From: Bacillota bacterium
GTDB lineage: Bacteria; Bacillota; Clostridia; Christensenellales; Borkfalkiaceae
Assembly (NCBI GenBank): GCA_003343995.1
Contig: QAKE01000047.1
Span: 1-6,525, forward strand
Reading direction: 5' to 3'
Length of the DNA: 6,525 nt
Shown: piece after piece, positions 1-4,731 of the stretch
Position numbering within the stretch: position 1 is the stretch's first letter
Layout: every line of letters starts with the position of its first letter
Notes under the pieces: model-generated
Told to the model about the DNA's origin: nothing
The model's input: only the letters and a program-made list of their open reading frames with translations
Database searches by the model: none
Program-made: the position numbers and the translations under genes

Positions 1-1863
1 GCGCGCCAGCAGGACGATCGGAGCACATGATTCACGGTATTTCTCAGGGGTTACCAACCCTTTGCTTTCCCAGAAGGCATCCAAGATACCGACAAAGGCA
101 CTCCCTTGTCCGGGAAAATCCGAAAGACCGAGCAACTGGAAACCGCCGGAAGTAGAGGTACGCAACAACGCTTCGTTCACCTCTTTATACTGAAGTACGG
201 TATGTGCACCTGTCGCCCGAAAGAACTCACCCGCCTGATGCAGCATGCCGTTCTTGGCGAGACGGTCTTGATAAACTTTGAAGTTACGAGGTTCGAGAAC
301 GCCTGTATACTTCTTCATCTCCTCGAAATTAGGGTACATGCAACGCTGCCCCGTCTCATGTGCGATGACCGGCACATCAATGGCCGACTCTTCGCTGCGA
401 TCCCAGTCAGTGGAAGGTTTGCCTTCGTAGACAGTGATCCAACGTTTGTTCTTTTCTCCGACATTGGCAGCCACGTGAGAGGCATAATACTGATCAGACT
501 TCACATGCGTGCGAGCTGTAGAGGCGGAATAGAGACGACGGTTGTCACGAGCCTGTCCCTTCTTCACAAGGTCTTCGAGGACAGCAAAATCGCCTTCGTT
601 CTCATTACCGTTGCAAAAAAGGATAAAGGAAGGATGGTTGCCATATTCGTCTAATATGGCATACATTTCTTTCTCGAAGAAATCGCGACGAGCCGGGTAC
701 TGCCCGACATCCTTGATCCACATCGGAAGTTCGACTTGCAGATACAGTCCCAATTCGTCCGCCGCATCGAAAGCGGCTTCCGGCGGACACCAGGAATGGA
801 AGCGGACGTGGTTCATACCGTAATCTTTCACTGTGTTGAAGATACGTTTCCACTCCTTCACATCCGTGGCCGGATAGCCGGTGAGCGGGAAAACGCAGCA
901 ATCCAGGACACCGCGCAGGTGAATATCGCGACCGTTCACACGGATATGATGCCGGCCTTGTTCCACGTGGCGCATACCGAAGACAGACGTGCAAGTATCC
1001 TCGCCTGCCTCCGTCGCAAGAGTAGCAGTCAAATCATATAAAGCAGGAGAAAACTCGTCCCACAGTTTCATGTCCCTGCCTAAAGCAAGCTCCTGCTCGA
1101 TCTTCTCATCTTTGCCGGAAAGAGACACGGGGACTACTGTCCGGCAGACCTCTTTACCGTCTTTCTCCCGGATACGGAGGGTGAGTTCTCCCTCTGCCTG
1201 TTTTCCGGAAACGTGGAGGGCAAGGCATACTTTAACCTTCTTCGCTTCAAGGTTAGGATAAATATCCATCTTCCCGATATAGCAGGACGGTTTGGCGATG
1301 AGCTCCATCCGGCCGACAACACCGTTCCAGTTGGTTTGCGTGTATTCGGTTGTCCCGTGATTCCACTGGTCCATCGGGTATTTCAGGCGGTTGTCGACAC
1401 AAAGTGTCAGCGTGTGCAAACCGGGTGTCAACTGTTTTGTCAGAATAAAGCGGTTCGGAGTGGAAAGGCGTTCATCGGTTGCAACCGGTTCGCCATCCAC
1501 AAAGACAGCTGTCTCCCAATGACAGCGTTCCAGCGAGAGAATAATTTCTCTTCCTTCCCACTCTTCGGGTATCACGACTTCACGCTGATACCACGCCTGT
1601 CCGCAGTATTCGAACTTGCGGCTCAGGCGATCCACATGGGCCACAATATTCCGGATCCCCTTGCCCCCTTCATCCATAGAACCGGGCAACTCGATTGTTT
1701 CCGTCAGTTTGCTCAAATACAATTCCGATCCGGGGGTCTTGCCGAATCCCATCGGGTCTAACTGAAAACGCCACAGGCCGGAGAGATCCATCCGGTCGGT
1801 CTGTGCCGCCTGAACCGTCAGACAGGCAAACAGGCCGACCAACAACATAGAGAGTCTTTTCAT
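1..1863 (-). CDS. Exported glycoside hydrolase family 2 enzyme, paralogue of the upstream GH2 gene (3' end outside window)
   Basis: Reading from the ATG at 1863-1861, all 621 codons to the left edge are open, so the gene is cut by the window rather than broken. Residues 1-19 form a cleavable signal peptide (KR, hydrophobic core, VQA-AQ). Residues 24-200 are the GH2 sugar-binding jelly roll (LSGLWRFQLD, LSLERCHWETAVFVDG, QTNWNGVVGRMEL); about 200-300 is the Ig-like domain; from about 305 (RVNGRDIHLRG) comes the TIM barrel. By alignment with the neighbour, E421 in GNENEG is the general acid/base and E503 in AHETGQ the nucleophile. GH2 enzymes are retaining exo-glycosidases; here the likely site is the periplasm. 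Many blocks match the upstream paralogue (HVRFHSWCPPEAAF, EYGNHPSF, YPNFEE, KYTGVL, DFPGQG). It starts 9 bases after that gene's stop, so both are probably co-transcribed. The family call is firm; the substrate (a galactoside, an arabinopyranoside, a uronide or another sugar) is not determinable. C-terminal domains lie outside. Confidence 0.93.
   Translation of the reverse strand, partial: MKRLSMLLVGLFACLTVQAAQTDRMDLSGLWRFQLDPMGFGKTPGSELYLSKLTETIELPGSMDEGGKGIRNIVAHVDRLSRKFEYCGQAWYQREVVIPEEWEGREIILSLERCHWETAVFVDGEPVATDERLSTPNRFILTKQLTPGLHTLTLCVDNRLKYPMDQWNHGTTEYTQTNWNGVVGRMELIAKPSCYIGKMDIYPNLEAKKVKVCLALHVSGKQAEGELTLRIREKDGKEVCRTVVPVSLSGKDEKIEQELALGRDMKLWDEFSPALYDLTATLATEAGEDTCTSVFGMRHVEQGRHHIRVNGRDIHLRGVLDCCVFPLTGYPATDVKEWKRIFNTVKDYGMNHVRFHSWCPPEAAFDAADELGLYLQVELPMWIKDVGQYPARRDFFEKEMYAILDEYGNHPSFILFCNGNENEGDFAVLEDLVKKGQARDNRRLYSASTARTHVKSDQYYASHVAANVGEKNKRWITVYEGKPSTDWDRSEESAIDVPVIAHETGQRCMYPNFEEMKKYTGVLEPRNFKVYQDRLAKNGMLHQAGEFFRATGAHTVLQYKEVNEALLRTSTSGGFQLLGLSDFPGQGSAFVGILDAFWESKGLVTPEKYRESCAPIVLLAR
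1807..1863 (-). other. Signal peptide (Sec, type I) of the left GH2 enzyme
   Basis: The first 19 residues begin MKRLSM, continue with a hydrophobic stretch (LLVGLFACLTV) and end in VQA followed by AQTD, a good signal peptidase I site. There is a cysteine at position 14, but it sits inside the hydrophobic core with no lipobox-like start of the mature protein, so a soluble periplasmic form is favoured over a lipoprotein. The exact cut (after residue 18, 19 or 20) is an estimate. Confidence 0.75.
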
Positions 1864-1872
1864 TCTTTACTT
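1864..1872 (-). promoter_or_regulatory. Nine-base junction between the two GH2 genes with A-rich start context
   Basis: On the coding strand the stop TAA of the upstream gene is followed by AAGTAAAGA and then ATG. There is no room for a promoter or terminator and no strong Shine-Dalgarno; the A-rich stretch reaching back into the last codons of the upstream gene is the kind of start context usual in Bacteroidota. The downstream gene is therefore expected to be expressed from the same message, perhaps by coupled translation. This is inference from spacing. Confidence 0.6.
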
Positions 1873-4686
1873 TTATTTAGTGTATAATACGTCTTCTATT
1901 TTTAACTCCTGCGACGGGTTGAACGATTCGGATGCCATATATTCCAAAAGGCTTTGCCGGAACTGGGCTGCCGCCGGGCGTTTATCCAAATCGTTTTGCA
2001 GGTCGGCGCCACAAACCAACAATTTGCCTTTCCCGACACGGGCTTCGTAAAGCATTCCGAGTTTGCGGTTCGTGAACCAATCGTCGACAATATGGACGAT
2101 CGGGCGGAAATCCTTCGGATAGTCATCCAAGATCATGGCATCGCAACGGTTCATCAGATCCCACCATTGGTAGTCACTCATTCCCTCATTCGGGAAAGCA
2201 GCCAATGCCGGATGTTTTGCATCACAATAGACACCAAGTGTATGCGGAGCCTGTCCGCGGGTCCAAGCCGTATTCCAGAAGATACTGGAGAAGCCGACGA
2301 CTATGTCGCCTCCCTTTTCAGGCGGAACAGTCCCGTAAGTCAGCAGCAGGACAGATTCACCCTTATTCAGTTTATCCTGTGTCATCCGGTCCAGGCGTGT
2401 CGTGATATACGGGAGATTTCTCACCTCTTTTTTCACTGCCGGGTAAACCCATATATTCCACTGATTCCGTATATCCGTGTCTCCAATTCGGACAGAGACG
2501 AGAAGTTGGGAAGGTTCTTCGATCTCAGAAAGGTCGCAGCCAATCGTCCCGGCCGGAATACAATTGCCGAAGGGTATCTCACGCGTGAAAGAGCCTTCCT
2601 TCAATACCTGCTTATCCGCAGTCGAAACAGTCCAGCGGATCGTTGTTTCGGGAAGCGGCTTCTCGCCGAAGTGGGCTATTTCCAGCGGAACTTCCAGTTT
2701 TTCATTATTCAACCAGACCATCTTCGGGAAGCGAGCCAGCGGAACAGTACTGTTGCAGAACGTACGGTATTCCTCACCCGTCACATACCCTTTCTCGTCC
2801 CAGAAAGGATCGAGCACACCTACCAAGGCCGTCCCCTGTCCGGGAAAATCGTGCAGGTCAAGCAGTTGAAAACCGGCAAAACCCTGTGTACGGAGAGCCG
2901 CTTCGATATCCGCCTTATAACAGAGGGTCTGCAGACGACCGGATGCATAAAGGAATTTCTCTCCCATATCTTCCATGCCTTTCCCAGCTAAAGTCTCTTT
3001 GAATATTTCTAAATTTTTGGCTTTCAGTACACCAGTATATTTCTCTATTTCCTTAAAGTTGGGGTAGACACACCACTGCCCGATTTCATGGCTGACAGTC
3101 GGCATATTCGACCGGATCTTACCGGCAAAATCGTAATCCGTCCGGGGAGCCTCGCGGTTGATAATACTGTTGATGCCTGCGCCCCAAGCCTGTATGCGCG
3201 GATCAGGGGTGTTCCAATAATCGGCATTCTCCACATAAGGCCATCCGGCGGCACTTGAATATACACGACGGGGATCTTTCTTCTTCCAATGATCGACCAG
3301 GCCGGAAAGATAGCGCACTTGGTCCGCCCCACCGGGTTCATTGCCATAGACCATCATGCAGAAAGAAGGATGATTGCCGTATTCTTCAAGGATGCGGTCA
3401 CTTTCTTCCTTCAACCACTGATCCTGCGGTTTGCCGCTACCGACTTCCGCCCATCCACCGCATTCCACTTGCAGGTAGATTCCCATACTGTCAGCCACAT
3501 GGAAAGCGGCTTCCGGAGGACACCAGGAATGGAAACGGACATGATTCAAGCCGTATTCCTTGCAGGTACGGTAGATCTTCGCCCAATAATCATTTTGCAT
3601 GGCGGGATACCCTGTCAGTGGAAATATGCAGCATTCGAGCGTACCACGTAAGAAAACAGGCTGCCCGTTAATCTCGAAACGCGTACCGTTTGCCTTGAAC
3701 TCACGGAAACCAAAATTGTAGCTTGCCTCATCGATGCCATCCGGGGATTCCAGGGAGACTTTCATTTTATAAACATTCGGACTATGTTCCGACCAAAGCC
3801 GGGCTTCTTCTCCCAGATCAACGGTAGCCTCTGCATGAGCGGGCGCCCCCTCTCCCGCCTCTACAGCGAAACGGACTGGATTACCGACGGTTTTACCTTC
3901 CAATGTTTCTGCCTGCATAACGACCGTAGTAGTTCCTTTCCCGGTATTTCCTTTCAGTTGTACCTTTACCAACGCTTGTTTCTTCTTTATATCCGGATAG
4001 ATCCGTACAGATCCGATATACAGAGAAGGTTTTGCCGATAGTTTCATATCGCCTATAATGCCGTTCCAGTTGCTTTGCGTATGGTCGGAGACACTGTGCG
4101 CATTTATCCCCACGTCAGCATAGAGGCGGTTGTCCACACGCAGCGTAAGAGTATGCTCACCGGCATCCAACCCTTCAAGGAGATAGCGGTGAGGAGTCTG
4201 TAAGGAGTTCTGCTCCCCGACCTTCCTGCCGTCCAAAAAGAGAGTGGTCGCCCAATGCGTCCGTTCAAGACTGAGCACTACCGGTCGGTTCTCCCAACCG
4301 GAAGGAACATTCACCTTCTTCTGATACCAGGCTACACCGACATAATGCTTGTCCGGATTCAGCCAAAAAGGCACTTTGATATTACCCGGCTGCCGGTATT
4401 TGGCATATTCGGGAGCATTATACCAGGAGCTATCGACAACCTGTCCGGTCCACCGGGTATCCAGGCTGACATCATCGCCTTTCCCCTGCTCTTGTAATGA
4501 CCCCGGCAGACGGACAACATCTGCCAAGCCTTTCTTCTGCCACTCCTGCCCTATTCCAGCATCAGCCGGATCCAAAGCAAATTGCCACTCACCTGCCAGA
4601 GACAGTTCGGAAGAAGTCTCCTTGCAGGACAGAAAGAATACCAGGCTCATCAAGGCCCCCAATAAAAAGATGTTTACCTGCTTCAT
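1873..4686 (-). CDS. Lipoprotein glycoside hydrolase family 2 enzyme with C-terminal extension, 937 residues
   Basis: This complete gene encodes a probable retaining exo-glycosidase anchored to a membrane by a lipid. Residues 1-21 are a lipoprotein signal ending FLS-C21. Residues 28-225 are the GH2 sugar-binding jelly roll (LAGEWQFALDP, HWATTLFLDG, LRVDNR, QSNWNGIIGDMKL), about 226-330 an Ig-like domain, about 335-650 the TIM barrel starting at INGQPVFLRG. E450 in VYGNEPGG is the likely acid/base and E534 in SHEIGQW the likely nucleophile, 84 residues apart. About 655-760 is a further beta-sandwich, and 770-925 an alpha/beta extension with QWWDL, RPIVHIVDDW and GKGKLLVCGADL, common in large Bacteroidota glycosidases and possibly amidotransferase-like in fold. 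A segment at about 72-115, rich in Trp and Tyr, is absent from the downstream paralogue. The ATG at 4686 is supported by the signal peptide. It lies 45 bases after the TPR gene and 9 before the second GH2 gene. Substrate unknown; the GH2 assignment is firm. Confidence 0.95.
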   Translation of the reverse strand: MKQVNIFLLGALMSLVFFLSCKETSSELSLAGEWQFALDPADAGIGQEWQKKGLADVVRLPGSLQEQGKGDDVSLDTRWTGQVVDSSWYNAPEYAKYRQPGNIKVPFWLNPDKHYVGVAWYQKKVNVPSGWENRPVVLSLERTHWATTLFLDGRKVGEQNSLQTPHRYLLEGLDAGEHTLTLRVDNRLYADVGINAHSVSDHTQSNWNGIIGDMKLSAKPSLYIGSVRIYPDIKKKQALVKVQLKGNTGKGTTTVVMQAETLEGKTVGNPVRFAVEAGEGAPAHAEATVDLGEEARLWSEHSPNVYKMKVSLESPDGIDEASYNFGFREFKANGTRFEINGQPVFLRGTLECCIFPLTGYPAMQNDYWAKIYRTCKEYGLNHVRFHSWCPPEAAFHVADSMGIYLQVECGGWAEVGSGKPQDQWLKEESDRILEEYGNHPSFCMMVYGNEPGGADQVRYLSGLVDHWKKKDPRRVYSSAAGWPYVENADYWNTPDPRIQAWGAGINSIINREAPRTDYDFAGKIRSNMPTVSHEIGQWCVYPNFKEIEKYTGVLKAKNLEIFKETLAGKGMEDMGEKFLYASGRLQTLCYKADIEAALRTQGFAGFQLLDLHDFPGQGTALVGVLDPFWDEKGYVTGEEYRTFCNSTVPLARFPKMVWLNNEKLEVPLEIAHFGEKPLPETTIRWTVSTADKQVLKEGSFTREIPFGNCIPAGTIGCDLSEIEEPSQLLVSVRIGDTDIRNQWNIWVYPAVKKEVRNLPYITTRLDRMTQDKLNKGESVLLLTYGTVPPEKGGDIVVGFSSIFWNTAWTRGQAPHTLGVYCDAKHPALAAFPNEGMSDYQWWDLMNRCDAMILDDYPKDFRPIVHIVDDWFTNRKLGMLYEARVGKGKLLVCGADLQNDLDKRPAAAQFRQSLLEYMASESFNPSQELKIEDVLYTK
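4624..4686 (-). other. Lipoprotein signal peptide (type II) of the 937-residue GH2 enzyme
   Basis: MKQ is followed by a hydrophobic run (VNIFLLGALMSLVFF) and the lipobox FLSC, with the lipidated cysteine at residue 21. The mature start CKETSSE has an acidic residue at +3 but not the strong run of acidic residues associated with surface export in Bacteroides and Capnocytophaga, so placement in the periplasmic face or the cell surface is left open. Confidence 0.8.
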
Positions 4687-4727
4687 AATCCTATCAGTTT
4701 AAGTAATTCATTTATCAGTCCGTCCAT
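4683..4727 (-). other. Possible 14-codon leader or coupling frame filling the gap before the GH2 lipoprotein gene
   Basis: Between the TPR gene stop (4734-4732) and the GH2 start (4686) an ATG at 4727 opens a frame reading MDGLINELLKLIGL and stopping at a TGA that overlaps the GH2 start codon as ATGA. It begins 4 bases after the TPR stop, in a different frame from both flanking genes. It would keep ribosomes moving across the gap and couple translation of the two genes. It has no clear ribosome binding site of its own, apart from possible re-initiation, and a frame this short can arise by chance. Treat it as a candidate, not as an established gene. Confidence 0.2.
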
Positions 4728-4731
4728 TACA
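4687..4731 (-). promoter_or_regulatory. 45-base gap between the TPR gene and the GH2 lipoprotein gene
   Basis: The gap is AT-rich. No Bacteroidota-type promoter (a TAnnTTTG box with an upstream TTTG) and no hairpin followed by a T run are seen, so the downstream gene is probably read from the TPR gene's message. Just before the ATG is GATAGGATT; its AGGA lies very close to the start and would be a weak Shine-Dalgarno at best. The word ACTGATA occurs twice, about 20 bases apart, with no known meaning. Confidence 0.5.

Noticed and set aside
106..1761. Several plus-strand frames of 90-182 codons opposite the left GH2 gene
   Set aside because: The minus strand here is continuously open with GH2 motifs and catalytic residues; the plus-strand products are compositionally odd, overlap each other and have no domain-like features.
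1..1863. Possibility that the left GH2 gene is a frameshifted pseudogene
   Set aside because: Codon-by-codon translation gives 621 uninterrupted codons in one frame with catalytic glutamates and conserved motifs in place; it simply runs off the window.
1954..2991. A 345-codon open frame on the plus strand opposite the GH2 lipoprotein gene
   Set aside because: It lies wholly antisense to a gene with clear GH2 domains, shows no recognisable motif or signal, and its length follows from codon bias of the real gene on the other strand.
4687..4731. Promoter or terminator between the TPR and GH2 genes
   Set aside because: No TAnnTTTG-type box, no upstream TTTG at suitable distance and no hairpin with T run could be seen in the 45 bases.
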